A stretch of 64,000 nt of DNA from JAKZVK01 sp965248255 (GCA_965248255.1 CBDFIW010000003.1:2108001-2172000); one strand, 5' to 3'. Positions 42,438 to 52,053 are shown, counted from the stretch's first letter. Notes: a model not told the origin generated them from the sequence alone. Numbers and translations are program-made.

Positions 42438-43631
42438 TCAAGGCCCGGTGGGAGACGTGGTACGGTTCTCGAAGAGAAATAGCCCGCCCTTGCCGCCGAC
42501 AGCGATGTCGAGGTCACCGTCATGATCGATATCGATGACGGGGATCTGCATACCGCCGCCGACGCGTCCGCCATAGTGGATGATGTGGCGCACCCACTCC
42601 CACCGCCCGCCGGTTTCGATGTACTCATACCAGTACAGCCCTAGGGTCTCATGCCCGCCTGGATCATGCCCATTGTGAGCAAACAAGCGCTTGCCGGTGA
42701 CGAGATCGAAGGTTCCGTTGCCCGTCAGATCCACCATCGTCATAGCGTGCGCCTGAGACCAGGCGTCGTCGATTGTTTGCTTTTGCCAGAGGCGTTTGCC
42801 CTCGTGGTCGGCCTCTTGCTTGAGCCAAAACACGCCATAGTCGTGCGCCATGCTGCTGACAATGTCGTTGAGGCCGTCACGATCAACGTCGTACACGTAC
42901 AGAAACCCGGCCGCCTTCCCCACAGCGTATTCACCATGCCAAGGCCAGGGCACTTGACGAGGGTCGGCGGGTGCCTCGAGCCACCCTTGGGGCGTCAGGA
43001 TGTCCGCGCGCCCGTCTCCGTTCACGTCCCCAGCGCCGATGCCGTGACCATAACTCTGCGAGCTGACGGCGTGCTTGACCCAGCGGACTTTGTCGGCCTG
43101 CCGGCGAACCTCATACCAAGCCGTACCCTTGTTCTTGCCTCCGAATTGCGGAAGCAGCTCGTTTGCCTCGCCATCGTTGTCAAGATCCACGAGGAAGGAG
43201 AATTCGACTGGGGCGCCGGAATCAATAACGGTCTCCCGCCAAGGGCCCCCGATCTCACCGGGGTTCCTGAACCAAGCGATGCGCCGGGCCGACCAACCGG
43301 AGCTGACGATGTCGATCGCACCATCGCCATCGACATCGAGCGGCAGGTCGCTGAAGTTGTCGATGTAGTTGTTCCAAATCGGGAACGACCGAAAGCGGTG
43401 TTTAGTCCACTCAGGCGCCTCATACCAGTTCTCGCCTGACACAATGTCGAGTCGGTCGTCGCCGTTCAAGTCCGCCACCGCACAGGTTTCGTTGCGGCCG
43501 AGGTCGAGCGTCTGTTTGCGGAAGCCGATCTCTTCCGACGGCTGGGCGCCTACCGTCGAGAGCATGAGCGCTGCAAGGTATGCCCTACCGGCAAGCTTGT
43601 AGAGAACGCCCCACTGCGTCTTCGGCTGCAT
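42438..43631 (-). CDS. Secreted FG-GAP/VCBS repeat protein
   Basis: 397 residues from ATG 43631, with GAGG 4-7 bases upstream; the signal peptide is LAGRAYLAALMLSTVGAQP. Calcium-binding DxDxDG-type repeats follow: VADLNGDDRLDIVSGENWYE, DVDGDGAIDIVSSG, DLDNDGEANELLPQ, GDVNGDGRADILTPQGWLEA, DVDRDGLNDIVSSMAHD, DIDHDGDLDIAVGGKGG. This is an FG-GAP beta-propeller of the kind found alone or fused to sugar-active domains; a surface or periplasmic binding role is likely. Divergent from a small hypothetical gene. Confidence 0.85.
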   Translation of the reverse strand: MQPKTQWGVLYKLAGRAYLAALMLSTVGAQPSEEIGFRKQTLDLGRNETCAVADLNGDDRLDIVSGENWYEAPEWTKHRFRSFPIWNNYIDNFSDLPLDVDGDGAIDIVSSGWSARRIAWFRNPGEIGGPWRETVIDSGAPVEFSFLVDLDNDGEANELLPQFGGKNKGTAWYEVRRQADKVRWVKHAVSSQSYGHGIGAGDVNGDGRADILTPQGWLEAPADPRQVPWPWHGEYAVGKAAGFLYVYDVDRDGLNDIVSSMAHDYGVFWLKQEADHEGKRLWQKQTIDDAWSQAHAMTMVDLTGNGTFDLVTGKRLFAHNGHDPGGHETLGLYWYEYIETGGRWEWVRHIIHYGGRVGGGMQIPVIDIDHDGDLDIAVGGKGGLFLFENRTTSPTGP

Positions 43632-43783
43632 TGTCCTCGTTGGGCTCTCGTAACCTGCCTCGCCCCGTGAGCGTACCTTATCAGTAGCAGCGCCTACAGG
43701 CAAGACGATAAAATAGGCGGTTCCTCCACCTGGTCTCGCAAGAAAAGGAATCAGGCAATCCACCACCGAGAGGCAAACATCTC

Positions 43784-44002
43784 ATGGAGTCACAGTTTAT
43801 CCGCATTCGCCACCGCATCATCAACCTGGCGGCGATCTCCTACATCCGGGTTTATGATGAATCCGACCGCATCGACATTCGACTGCTGGGGCCTTCGGTT
43901 GACGTGGCTCTCACCGTCAGTGTGGAGGGTGCCGAGGCCGCACCGGTTCGTGAGTTCTTGTCCCAGTCGGGCCTTGTGCGGGATCTGCGTCCGGCAGCCT
44001 AG
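43784..44002 (+). CDS. Small conserved-looking hypothetical protein
   Basis: 72 residues, mostly beta-strand-like, with no signal peptide: MESQFIRIRHRIINLAAISY, RVYDESDRIDIRLLGPSVD. The regular alternation and compact size resemble small cytoplasmic PH-like or LytTR-like beta domains, but I do not recognise the family. It lies 41 bases before the cupin gene in the same orientation and may be co-transcribed. Confidence 0.6.
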   Translation: MESQFIRIRHRIINLAAISYIRVYDESDRIDIRLLGPSVDVALTVSVEGAEAAPVREFLSQSGLVRDLRPAA

Positions 44003-44043
44003 ACGGTTCGCGGCCCCCGTTGGATCACAGAACACGGAAAGTC

Positions 44044-45294
44044 ATGTCCTTGAACACCGAAAGCCTACGGGAAGCCCTCAAGGTCGGTCAAGGGATCGTG
44101 CGCCTGGCGCCTTGTTGGGTGCCGAGGTCGTTCCTCATGCCCGGCGGCCGTCTGAAACTCGACCCACGTGACCTCTATGCCCTCGGCGCCGACCGCGGCG
44201 GCATCGACGAGCGCTGGTTCTCATCCACCACGCCCGCCGACAACGGCCCCGGCACGCCCGAGGATGAAGGCCTCAGTTATATCGCTGTTGATGGCAACGG
44301 TTCGGGCACTCAGAGAATCTTGCTCCGGGAGGCGGTCGAGACTCTCGGCGACCAGTTTCTGGGCTCCGAAGTCATGTCTAGTTACGGCGGCTGGAACGTG
44401 CTCTGCAAATTCTTCGACAACCTCGGCCCCATCCCGCATCACATGCATCAGATGGAAGAGCACGCCGCCAGAGTGGGGCGCAAAGGCAAGCCCGAGGCTT
44501 ACTATTTCCCTCCGCAATACAACTTCAAAGGGAACAACTTCCCCTACACCTTCATGGGACTCGAGCCCGGCACCACGAAGGACCAGGTGCGCCAATGCCT
44601 CGAACGCTGGAACCAAGGTGACAACGGTATCCTCTATCACTCGAAGGCCTACCAGCTCAAGCCCGGAACGGGCTGGCACGTCCCTGCCGGCGTGCTGCAC
44701 GCGCCCGGTTCGCTCGTGACGTACGAGCCGCAGGTCAACTCCGACGTCTTCGGGATGTTTCAGTCGATGGTCGAAGGCCGCGCCGTGCCGTGGGACTTGC
44801 TGGTCAAAGATGTCCCGCCCGAGCACCACCAGGATCTCGACTACATCATTGGGATGCTCGACTGGGACGCCAACGTTGATCCGGAGTTCATGAACCACCA
44901 CTATTTCGAGCCGCGTCCCGCTCGTGATCCCGGCGAGATGGACACTTACTGGGAGAACTGGGTCTCCTACAGCACCGACGATTTCTCCGCCAAAGAGCTT
45001 ACCGTTCACGCCAAGCGGACGGTTACCATCCGGGACGCCGCCGCCTACGGGCTGATCGTTACGCAGGGATGGGGGCAGATCGGCCCGAGGGAGGTCGAGA
45101 CCCCTTCGCTGATCCGCTACGGGGAGATGACCAAGGACGAACTTTTCGTTACCGCCTCGGCCGCGTCAGCCGGCGTCGAGATCACCAACAAGAGCGACAC
45201 CGAAGCGCTCGTCATGCTTAAGCATTTCGGCCCTGGCAACCCGGATGCAAAACCGTTGATCCACAGCGGAGGCCCATTGACGGAGTCCCCCTAG
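44044..45294 (+). CDS. Cupin / mannose-6-phosphate-isomerase-like protein
   Basis: 416 residues from ATG 44044, GGAAAG upstream. A bicupin: the first cupin has GPIPHHMHQMEEHA, with His/Glu metal ligands, and GWHVPAGVLHAPGSLVTYEP closing it. The second is near residues 300-390 (KRTVTIRDAAAYGLIVTQGW). This resembles class I phosphomannose isomerase-like cupins in which carbohydrate isomerisation is suspected; no direct evidence for a substrate. No signal peptide. Confidence 0.75.
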   Translation: MSLNTESLREALKVGQGIVRLAPCWVPRSFLMPGGRLKLDPRDLYALGADRGGIDERWFSSTTPADNGPGTPEDEGLSYIAVDGNGSGTQRILLREAVETLGDQFLGSEVMSSYGGWNVLCKFFDNLGPIPHHMHQMEEHAARVGRKGKPEAYYFPPQYNFKGNNFPYTFMGLEPGTTKDQVRQCLERWNQGDNGILYHSKAYQLKPGTGWHVPAGVLHAPGSLVTYEPQVNSDVFGMFQSMVEGRAVPWDLLVKDVPPEHHQDLDYIIGMLDWDANVDPEFMNHHYFEPRPARDPGEMDTYWENWVSYSTDDFSAKELTVHAKRTVTIRDAAAYGLIVTQGWGQIGPREVETPSLIRYGEMTKDELFVTASAASAGVEITNKSDTEALVMLKHFGPGNPDAKPLIHSGGPLTESP

Positions 45295-45372
45295 GCCTTC
45301 CCCAGGCCCCGCTCTCCAGCGCTTTCAGGAGCAGATCCACTTGATGTAGCGGCAGCTGTACGCGAAGGCTGC

Positions 45373-47076
45373 TTGCCGAAGGCTGGATCGTCCTCGGAGC
45401 AGTCTTGGTACTCGCTCGTACATCCGACACACGCCGGTCTTGATACGATCGCGTTAGTTACCGCGCTTCTCGTGCCTACCTGTCTTCGCGTCGCCCTCGC
45501 GCTGTGGTTGCTTTGCTGGTGTCTGCAGGCGGCCGTGGTCCGGGTCGAGAACCCGTTCGGCGGCATCAACATCCGCGTGACCACCGCGGGGAAGGTGCTC
45601 CTCGATCCCACGAGCCCGGCGCGGGACGTCCGTCCCGGGGATGTCCGCGTGATCCGGCAGGCGGGCCTGTCCGTGATCGAGTGCCGGCCCGAGGACGGGG
45701 CCCCCATCGACATCGACGTCGAGATTCCCTACGGCCTCGCATTGGAGGCTCGTACCGATACCGGCTCCATTTCGGTGACCGGTCTGGTGCGAACCGCCAA
45801 TCTGGTCACGACGTCGGGGGATCTGAAACTGACCGCACCGTGGGAGGCCACGCGCCTGTGGATCGGGGCCGGCCAGGAGCCGAAAGAGCTTATAGCACCG
45901 AAAGACCTCAATCTTCAGCTTGAGCGGGTGGCGCGGGTTGACCAGCCCGCGGTTTGGGTCTTGAGGGACCGGCACCAAGGGTCACGAGTGCGCTATGGCC
46001 TCATTCGGGCGAATGTGAGCGCTCCGGGCCGCGTCGAGATCGGCAACCTCCCCTTTCCCCAAGACGCGCCGGTGCGCCTTCACTGGCAGGCGCCTCAGGC
46101 TCTGCGCCGGCTCTTTGTCCGTCCGGAGCAGACCGCCCTGCGTAGAAGGGACCGCCCCACGTCGCCTCCGCCGGCCGGCGATGCGGAAGCCCAACAGCTG
46201 ACTGTGACCGGGGGCACGGTCCGCTTCAGCTCTGACGTTCGAATCGTCAACATGCCGGTGGCTGTCCATGACGCCGAGGGCCGGGCGCTGGCGGGACTCA
46301 CTGCCGGCGATTTCGAGGTCTACGAGGATGGTGTGCTCCAGGAGGTCACCTATCTCGACAGTGGAGACGCCCCTTTCAATCTGACCCTGCTTCTTGACCT
46401 GAGCGGCAGCACCAAGCAAGGCCGGCCCGCGATGAAGACCGCCGCTCAGCGCTTTCTCGACATGGTCGGGTCCCACGATAGAGTGGCCCTCCACGCGTTG
46501 GCGAACGGGATGCTGCACGTCGTCTCGCCGCTGACCGACGACCGCCGCATGCTAGCAGCCTTAATCGACGCACTGCCGAAAGTCTCCGGGGGCACGCCTC
46601 TGTACGACGTGATGGTCTTGAGCTACGCGAATGAGTTCCGCCGGCTCACCGACCAGCGCAATGCGCTGATCGTCATCAGCGATGGCGTGGACAACCAACT
46701 CCACGGCGTGCTGACCCCGTCGGAGGTCTCCTTCCGTCGCCTAGAGCGAGCGGCACGCGAGTTGAACGCCCTCATCTACCCGATTCTGCTCGACCCGAAA
46801 GCCGACGGGAAGAAGGTTCCCCGGTGGGCGAAGCGAGCGCGCCAGAGGATGGAGCGCTTGGCGGCGGCCACCGGTGGGCGATTGTTTCCGGCGCGCTCGG
46901 TTCAGGATCTCGAACCCGTCTATCCACAAGTGGCGGGGGAGCTACGTAGCGTCTACAGCCTCGGGTATCGGCCCAAGAATCAAGACTTCCACGACGCGTG
47001 GCGCGCGGTGGAAGTGAAGGTCAAGCGGCCCGCGGCGAGAGTCCGCACCCGCCAGGGCTATTTCGCAAAAAGGTAG
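45373..47076 (+). CDS. Secreted VWFA-domain protein (acidobacterial type)
   Basis: 567 residues from a TTG start that is uncertain; the signal segment is RVALALWLLCWCLQAAVV. An N-terminal beta-helical/adhesin-like region (LEARTDTGSISVTGLVRTAN) precedes a TIGR03436-type VWFA unit: VAVHDAEGRALAGLTAGDFE, VYEDGVLQEVTYL, then the MIDAS motif LLLDLSGSTKQG (DxSxS). VISDGVDNQLHG carries a further metal-site Asp. The end, ELRSVYSLGYRPKNQDF, is a signature of this acidobacterial family. Probably a metal-dependent adhesion or protein-interaction module. Confidence 0.83.
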   Translation: MPKAGSSSEQSWYSLVHPTHAGLDTIALVTALLVPTCLRVALALWLLCWCLQAAVVRVENPFGGINIRVTTAGKVLLDPTSPARDVRPGDVRVIRQAGLSVIECRPEDGAPIDIDVEIPYGLALEARTDTGSISVTGLVRTANLVTTSGDLKLTAPWEATRLWIGAGQEPKELIAPKDLNLQLERVARVDQPAVWVLRDRHQGSRVRYGLIRANVSAPGRVEIGNLPFPQDAPVRLHWQAPQALRRLFVRPEQTALRRRDRPTSPPPAGDAEAQQLTVTGGTVRFSSDVRIVNMPVAVHDAEGRALAGLTAGDFEVYEDGVLQEVTYLDSGDAPFNLTLLLDLSGSTKQGRPAMKTAAQRFLDMVGSHDRVALHALANGMLHVVSPLTDDRRMLAALIDALPKVSGGTPLYDVMVLSYANEFRRLTDQRNALIVISDGVDNQLHGVLTPSEVSFRRLERAARELNALIYPILLDPKADGKKVPRWAKRARQRMERLAAATGGRLFPARSVQDLEPVYPQVAGELRSVYSLGYRPKNQDFHDAWRAVEVKVKRPAARVRTRQGYFAKR

Positions 47077-47156
47077 GACGAGCTCTCCAGCTTGCCGGCC
47101 GACGGAGAGCGTCGGCAAGGACGATCCAATCCTCGGCAGTCCTTTGTCCCGCTCCT

Positions 47157-47246
47157 TCACATGATCCCGAACTTGCTGTAAGCGTCCAAAGCCGACATTC
47201 CCCCCTCGATCGCCTTGCCCACCAGCTTCTCCCCACGTGACTTCTC
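47157..47246 (-). pseudogene. 3' remnant of an RraA-like gene
   Basis: On the minus strand the sequence SRGEKLVGKAIEGGMSALDA, YSKFGIM-stop is the typical C-terminus of RraA-like (dimethylmenaquinone methyltransferase/HMG aldolase-type) proteins. Nothing upstream matches the rest of the family, and a strong hairpin (47284-47320) and the epimerase gene follow instead. A truncated relic. Confidence 0.5.
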
Positions 47247-47283
47247 TAGTTGGCGAGAGGGTCGACAGTCGCTCTTGGGATAG

Positions 47284-47320
47284 CCTGTCAGTTGCCGGCG
47301 TTGCACGCCGGCCCGACAGG
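47284..47320. repeat. Long perfect hairpin behind the epimerase gene
   Basis: CCTGTC...GACAGG outer arms enclose GCCGGCGTTGCACGCCGGC. It lies about 35 bases beyond the 3' end of the minus-strand epimerase gene. No T run follows, so it is either a 3' mRNA hairpin or a REP-like element rather than a classical terminator. Confidence 0.5.
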
Positions 47321-47355
47321 CAGCCGTGCCACGCAGCGGCGCCCCGTGCCGCCGC

Positions 47356-48195
47356 TTACGCCGCCCCCCAAGCCTTGCGAAGATAGGCCGCGCCTTCAAA
47401 AGCAATGTCGTCGTTCGACGGAGCCAGATCACGCCAGATCGCCGTCGCGGCCGCCAAGTCCGGAATCGTGCCGTTGAACGATTCGATCGTCAACCATCGG
47501 TCGTAGCCGACTTCCTTGAGTGCGCCTAGCACGCCCGTCCAGTCGGTATGGCCGGTGCCGGGAACGCCGCGGTCATTCTCGCATGTGTGTACGTGTTTGA
47601 GCCGCGGACCGCACAGCCGGTATGCCGCGACCACGTCTTTCTCTTCGATGTTCGCGTGGAACGTGTCGAACAGAATGCCGACCTGCGGGCTGCCGACCTC
47701 GTCGACAAACCGCACCGTGTCCTCTGCGGTATTCAGGAAGTACGTCTCGAAACGATTGAGCGGCTCGACGGCCATCTCCACTCCGGCGTCCGCCAGGACG
47801 GGCCCGAGCTGCTGATGGAACTCGACGCCCCAGTTCCACTCGTCGTCGGTGCGGCGGCGCCCGGGCAGATGTCCGACGGGCGAGTACGTCGGCCCGGCGA
47901 TCAGGTCCACGCCAACCTCGGCGGCGGTCGCAATCAAGCGCTTCCAGTGCTCGAGCGTGGCGGCGCGTACGGCGGCATCGTCACTGATGGGATTCTTCCC
48001 CGGTGGATTGACCGAGCAGAATGTACAGCCCAAGCCGTAGTCGGCCAGCGCCTGCTTGAGCGCCGCGACATCCAGATCGGCCGCATCGAACACCGGCACC
48101 TCGATGCCGTCCACGCCCGCCTGCTTGATCGCCTCGAGCGGGATCGACGAGTCGAACGCCCCCGACCAAATCATCGTATTCACGCCGATTCTCAT
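47356..48195 (-). CDS. D-tagatose/D-allulose 3-epimerase family protein
   Basis: 279 residues, ATG 48195. TIM barrel with the ketose 3-epimerase ligand set: VEMAVEPLNRFETYFLNT (Glu about 150, a family signature), VGILFDTFHANIEE (Asp about 183), KHVHTCENDRGVPGTGH (His about 209), WLTIESFNGTIP (Glu about 243). It catalyses C-3 epimerisation of ketoses or related sugars; the exact sugar is unknown. Divergent from the Tat-exported amidohydrolase. Confidence 0.87.
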   Translation of the reverse strand: MRIGVNTMIWSGAFDSSIPLEAIKQAGVDGIEVPVFDAADLDVAALKQALADYGLGCTFCSVNPPGKNPISDDAAVRAATLEHWKRLIATAAEVGVDLIAGPTYSPVGHLPGRRRTDDEWNWGVEFHQQLGPVLADAGVEMAVEPLNRFETYFLNTAEDTVRFVDEVGSPQVGILFDTFHANIEEKDVVAAYRLCGPRLKHVHTCENDRGVPGTGHTDWTGVLGALKEVGYDRWLTIESFNGTIPDLAAATAIWRDLAPSNDDIAFEGAAYLRKAWGAA

Positions 48196-48335
48196 GACAA
48201 GGGTCTCCGCTCCTCGCGTGCCGCTCGTTCAGGCCGACAGCCGGCGGGATCTGCCATTATAGGACCACCCGAGAGTGGCAGGGACGAACCGCGTTGTCTA
48301 CTGAGGCGTCTCAAGCCTAAGCTGCGGGGTGACCT

Positions 48336-49277
48336 ATGCAAACGCGACGAGACTTCCTCACCGGTTCCGCCGGTGCAGTGGCCGCCGCGGGGACGGCCGG
48401 CGCGCAGCCAGCACCGGCGAAGCAGCGCCTCATCATCGACACCCACATCGAGTTCTGGACCTCGGAGCCGCGCTTCCCCTTCAACCACCCCGAGCGACCT
48501 GACTTCAAACGCGCCCGCATGGACGCCCCGGTCGAGAACTACGTCGAGCAGATGAAGGATTTCGACGTCCAGTACGCGGTCCTCATCAACCCGCGCTACT
48601 TCGGCTGGGACAACGCCTACATGAGCTACTGCTACCACACCTACAAGCACCTGTTCGTCGCCCACGGCCTCATCAATCCCGAGCACCCCAAGGTCGCCGA
48701 CCACTTGCGCTACTGGGTCACCGAGCACGGCTTCCAAGGCATGCGCTTCAGCCCGATCTACCACCCCAAGTCGACTTGGCTGAACGCCAAAGAACACTAT
48801 CCACTGTGGCGCGAGGCCGAGAAACTCGGCGTCTGTTTCAACTACTACATCCTGCCCCACCAGATGCCCATGCTCGAAGACATGGCCGGACGCTTCCCCG
48901 GCGTCAACATCGTCGTCGACCACGCGGGCAAACCCGACCTCAAGCTCGACGATCCCTGGCCCGAGTTCAAGAAGATGTTCCGCCTGAAGAAGTTTCCGCA
49001 CGTCTGGATCAGCAACTCCGAGCCGTATGAGATGTCGGAAGTCAAGAAGTACCCCTACCCCGACACCCTGCCGTTCTACAAGGCGATATACGAAGAGTTC
49101 GGTGGCAAGCAGCTCGTCTGGGGCACCGGCTACCCGCGTCCCCGCTGGGAGCTTCCGATGGACAAAGAACTCGAATTTGTCGACGAAGTCTGCGACTTCT
49201 ACAGCGCCGAAGACCGCGAGTTGCTGTTGGGCAAGAACGCGCTGGCCATCTGGAAGTTCCCCGACTACGCGGGCTGA
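48336..49277 (+). CDS. Tat-exported amidohydrolase-2 family protein
   Basis: 313 residues. Twin-arginine signal MQTRRDFLTGSAGAVAAAGT, then LIIDTHIEFW where most amidohydrolases have D-T-H-x-H; the second His is replaced by Glu. Further barrel motifs: GFQGMRFSPIYHP, VCFNYYILPHQMPML, NIVVDHAGKPDLKL, QLVWGTGYPRPRW. The altered first motif may change metal binding. Substrate unknown; lactonase or decarboxylase-type activities are typical of the family. Confidence 0.8.
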   Translation: MQTRRDFLTGSAGAVAAAGTAGAQPAPAKQRLIIDTHIEFWTSEPRFPFNHPERPDFKRARMDAPVENYVEQMKDFDVQYAVLINPRYFGWDNAYMSYCYHTYKHLFVAHGLINPEHPKVADHLRYWVTEHGFQGMRFSPIYHPKSTWLNAKEHYPLWREAEKLGVCFNYYILPHQMPMLEDMAGRFPGVNIVVDHAGKPDLKLDDPWPEFKKMFRLKKFPHVWISNSEPYEMSEVKKYPYPDTLPFYKAIYEEFGGKQLVWGTGYPRPRWELPMDKELEFVDEVCDFYSAEDRELLLGKNALAIWKFPDYAG

Positions 49278-49384
49278 GCTGGTGCCTCCGATCGTGGCCT
49301 GTGGCCATGGGTCGTTTCGGGCGCTCCCACAGTTCACTTGCGGCCCCTCAGGCCCCGTGATAGGTTCAAGAATCGCCCTTTAGA

Positions 49385-51673
49385 ATGGCCTTCGCCAAAG
49401 CCACCGGCTTCCAGGACCAGCCCCACTGGAGCGTCCTTCTACTCCTCCTCGTGCTCGCCACCGCCGGTTCGGCCCAGGAGGCCGCCCCCGACGCTGTCCA
49501 ACAGGGCGACATGCAGATCTGGGCCGTAGAACAGGATTTCACCGGCGACGTGCGCCATCTGCGAGGCCATGCCGAGATCCGCATCAACAACGTCGTCGTG
49601 ACGGCCGACGAGATCGATCACGACGAGGCGAGTGGCGCCCTCGAAGCGCGGGGCAACGTCCGCTACCACAACCTATCGACGGAAGAAGACCTGCATGCCG
49701 AGAAGATCGCCTACAACACAGAGACCGGGCATGGCACCTTCTACAACGTTCATGGCACGGTGAGCTCGGCAAGCCAAGCGACCCCGAGGGCATTGACCAC
49801 CGACAATCCCTTCTTCATCGAGGGCAAAGTCGTCCACAAGGTGCAAGACCACTACACGGTGCACAACGGCTTCGTCCACAATTGCGAGGTCAAGAACCCG
49901 TGGTGGACTCTGCGCTCTCCAAGGACCGACATCGTGCCGGGCGACAAGGCCGTCGTCCGGCGCGGGGTCTTTCGACTGCGGGGCGTCCCGCTGTTCTACT
50001 TCCCCTACTTCAACAAATCGCTGAAGCGGCTGCCCCGCCAGAGCGGCTTTCTCACTCCCAACTTCGGCAACAGTTCGCGCTTCGGCTTCGTACTGGGCCA
50101 GTCGTACTACTGGGCGATCAACCGTAGTTACGACGCCACGATCGGTGGTACTTGGTTCACCGACCGAGGGCTTGCCACTCAGATCGGGTTTCGTGGTCGA
50201 CCCACGGCGAACAGCACGTTCAACGCGTCGTTCTACGGCGTGAACGACCGTGGCTTCAAGCATAGCGATGGGACCCGCGCCGATCCACAAGGCGGAGGCT
50301 CGATCAAGGTGGAAGGAGCGGCTCTGATGCCCGGAGGTTTCCGAGGGGTTGTGAACCTCAACTATCTCAGCTCGCTCGAGTTCCGCCAGGCCTTTACCGA
50401 GAGCTTCGAGGAGGCGGTGTTCTCACAGGTTCGCTCGATCGGCTTTATCTCGAAAAACGTTTCGAGTTTCAGCATGAATGTGTCCCTGCTGCGCGATGAG
50501 AACTTCCAAAGCGTTCGGCCCGACGATACGGTGATCATCCGAAACCTGCCGAGCATGGAGTTCAACAGCCATGACCGCCAGTTGCTCGACGGCCCCCTTC
50601 CGCTGTGGTTCAGCCTCGACAGCTCGTTCGGGCTGGTCAGCCGTACGCAGCCGACGTTCCAGACGCGGCGCTTCGTTCAGCGCGGCGACTTCTTTCCCCG
50701 CGTCACGTCCACCTTCCGACTCAAAGACTTCCAGTTCACCCCCACCTTCGGCGCGCGCCAAACGGCCTACGGACAGAGGCGCGAGCAGGACGAGGGTCTC
50801 ATCGGCCAGAACCTCTACCGCAACAACGCAGAGCTGTCGTTGGACATCGTTCCCCCGTCTCTGCAGCGAATCTACGAGGGCCCCAAATGGCTCGGTGACC
50901 GCGTCAAGCACGTGATCGAGCCCAGGGTCCGCTACCGCTACGTGACGGGCGTCGAAAATTTCGGTAAGGTGATCCGCTTCGATGAACGGGACCTAGTCAC
51001 CAACACCAACGAGGCCGATATCTCCATCACCAACCGCCTCTACGCCAAGGACGACCGGACGGGCGGAGTGCGCGAGGTGTTCAGCCTCGAGATCTGGCAA
51101 CGGCGGTATTTCGACCCCAGCTTCGACGGCGCCGTGGTGCCTGGAGCGAGGAACGTGTTCCGATCGACGATCGACGTGAGCCCGTTTGCTTTCCTGGATC
51201 AGGCGCGGCGGGCTTCGCCCGTCGTCACCTCGATGCGGGCAAGACCCACCTGGCGGCATTACGTGGAGTGGCGCAACGACTTCGACCCACTGCGGGATAA
51301 GCTCGTGAACAGCAGTGCGAACCTCGGATATCAGCTCAGCGACCTCTGGAACTTCGAGGTGGGTCACCATGTCGTGCGGTCCACACCAACCCTGACGCCG
51401 ACCAGCAACCAGCTTTCGACCCTTGTGCGGTTCGGCCATTTCAACCGCCGCGGCTGGAATGCAGCGATTCGGACACTCTACGACTATCGCCAGGCCATCT
51501 TCATCTACCATGCGTCCCAGGCTTCCTACAACACCGACTGTTGTGGATTCAGCTTCGAGTGGCGGCGGTTCGCCATCGGCCGGACACGGGAAGAGAACCA
51601 GTTTCGCGTGTCACTCTCGATTGCGAACGTCGGCTCGTTTGGTACGCTCAGTCCACGTGAACGGCTGTTTTGA
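49385..51673 (+). CDS. lptD: LPS-assembly protein LptD (OstA)
   Basis: 762 residues with a signal peptide (VLLLLLVLATAGSAQ). An N-terminal OstA/LptA-like beta-jellyroll (VRHLRGHAEIRINNVVVTAD, ASGALEARGNVRYHN, GTFYNVHGTV) leads to the linker region CEVKNPWWTLRSPRTDIVPG, DKAVVRRGVFRLRGVPLFYF, PYFNKSLKRLPRQSGFLTPN, highly typical of LptD. A C-terminal outer-membrane barrel completes the protein. It inserts LPS in the outer leaflet with LptE. Evidence that this organism makes LPS. No other lpt gene is in the window. Confidence 0.92.
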   Translation: MAFAKATGFQDQPHWSVLLLLLVLATAGSAQEAAPDAVQQGDMQIWAVEQDFTGDVRHLRGHAEIRINNVVVTADEIDHDEASGALEARGNVRYHNLSTEEDLHAEKIAYNTETGHGTFYNVHGTVSSASQATPRALTTDNPFFIEGKVVHKVQDHYTVHNGFVHNCEVKNPWWTLRSPRTDIVPGDKAVVRRGVFRLRGVPLFYFPYFNKSLKRLPRQSGFLTPNFGNSSRFGFVLGQSYYWAINRSYDATIGGTWFTDRGLATQIGFRGRPTANSTFNASFYGVNDRGFKHSDGTRADPQGGGSIKVEGAALMPGGFRGVVNLNYLSSLEFRQAFTESFEEAVFSQVRSIGFISKNVSSFSMNVSLLRDENFQSVRPDDTVIIRNLPSMEFNSHDRQLLDGPLPLWFSLDSSFGLVSRTQPTFQTRRFVQRGDFFPRVTSTFRLKDFQFTPTFGARQTAYGQRREQDEGLIGQNLYRNNAELSLDIVPPSLQRIYEGPKWLGDRVKHVIEPRVRYRYVTGVENFGKVIRFDERDLVTNTNEADISITNRLYAKDDRTGGVREVFSLEIWQRRYFDPSFDGAVVPGARNVFRSTIDVSPFAFLDQARRASPVVTSMRARPTWRHYVEWRNDFDPLRDKLVNSSANLGYQLSDLWNFEVGHHVVRSTPTLTPTSNQLSTLVRFGHFNRRGWNAAIRTLYDYRQAIFIYHASQASYNTDCCGFSFEWRRFAIGRTREENQFRVSLSIANVGSFGTLSPRERLF

Positions 51674-51800
51674 TCGGGCGGCTTCCCAACTAGCAAGGTC
51701 TTCGACCTCGACACGTCGGCCCGAAGGCCGACGCGTGGAGCTTCTACATTTGTCAAGGGAAAACCCTGTCAACGAAGGGGCACGTTTGCGCTTGACATGA

Positions 51801-51884
51801 CCCCGGAGGGGCCAAAGATCATAGCCCACGGTTTCAACCGTGGGAAAGGTGACGGAATACGAGGAGCCCTGAAAGGGCGATACA
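51801..51884 (+). repeat. Three-hairpin mosaic repeat, unit 1
   Basis: Order of modules: CCCCGGAGGGG, then AGCCCACGG-TTTCAA-CCGTGGG, then AGCCCTGAAAGGGCG ending GATACA. All three are palindromic. The same order and spacing occur inverted in unit 2. Confidence 0.75.
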
Positions 51885-51964
51885 AAAGACTCCTGCCCTT
51901 CCATATTGGCGCTGGATGAGCCATAGAGTTCCTATGGGGGTGATCAGAAGTCTGCGGCGAAAGC

Positions 51965-52053
51965 TGTATCGCCCCTTTCAGGGCTTCACGGAGATGATCG
52001 TCGCGTACCCACGGCTGAAGCCATGGGCTATGATTTCTCGGCCCCTCAGGGGC
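51965..52053 (-). repeat. Three-hairpin mosaic repeat, unit 2 (inverted)
   Basis: Read on the minus strand: GCCCCTGAGGGGCC, ATCATAGCCCATGGCTTCAG with CCGTGGG, then AAGCCCTGAAAGGGGCGATA. It is the inverted partner of unit 1, 80 bases away, a BIME-like arrangement. Confidence 0.75.

Noticed and set aside
48192..49337. A 381-codon minus-strand open frame
   Set aside because: Antisense shadow of the amidohydrolase gene; no family motif and valine/leucine-rich composition typical of such shadows.
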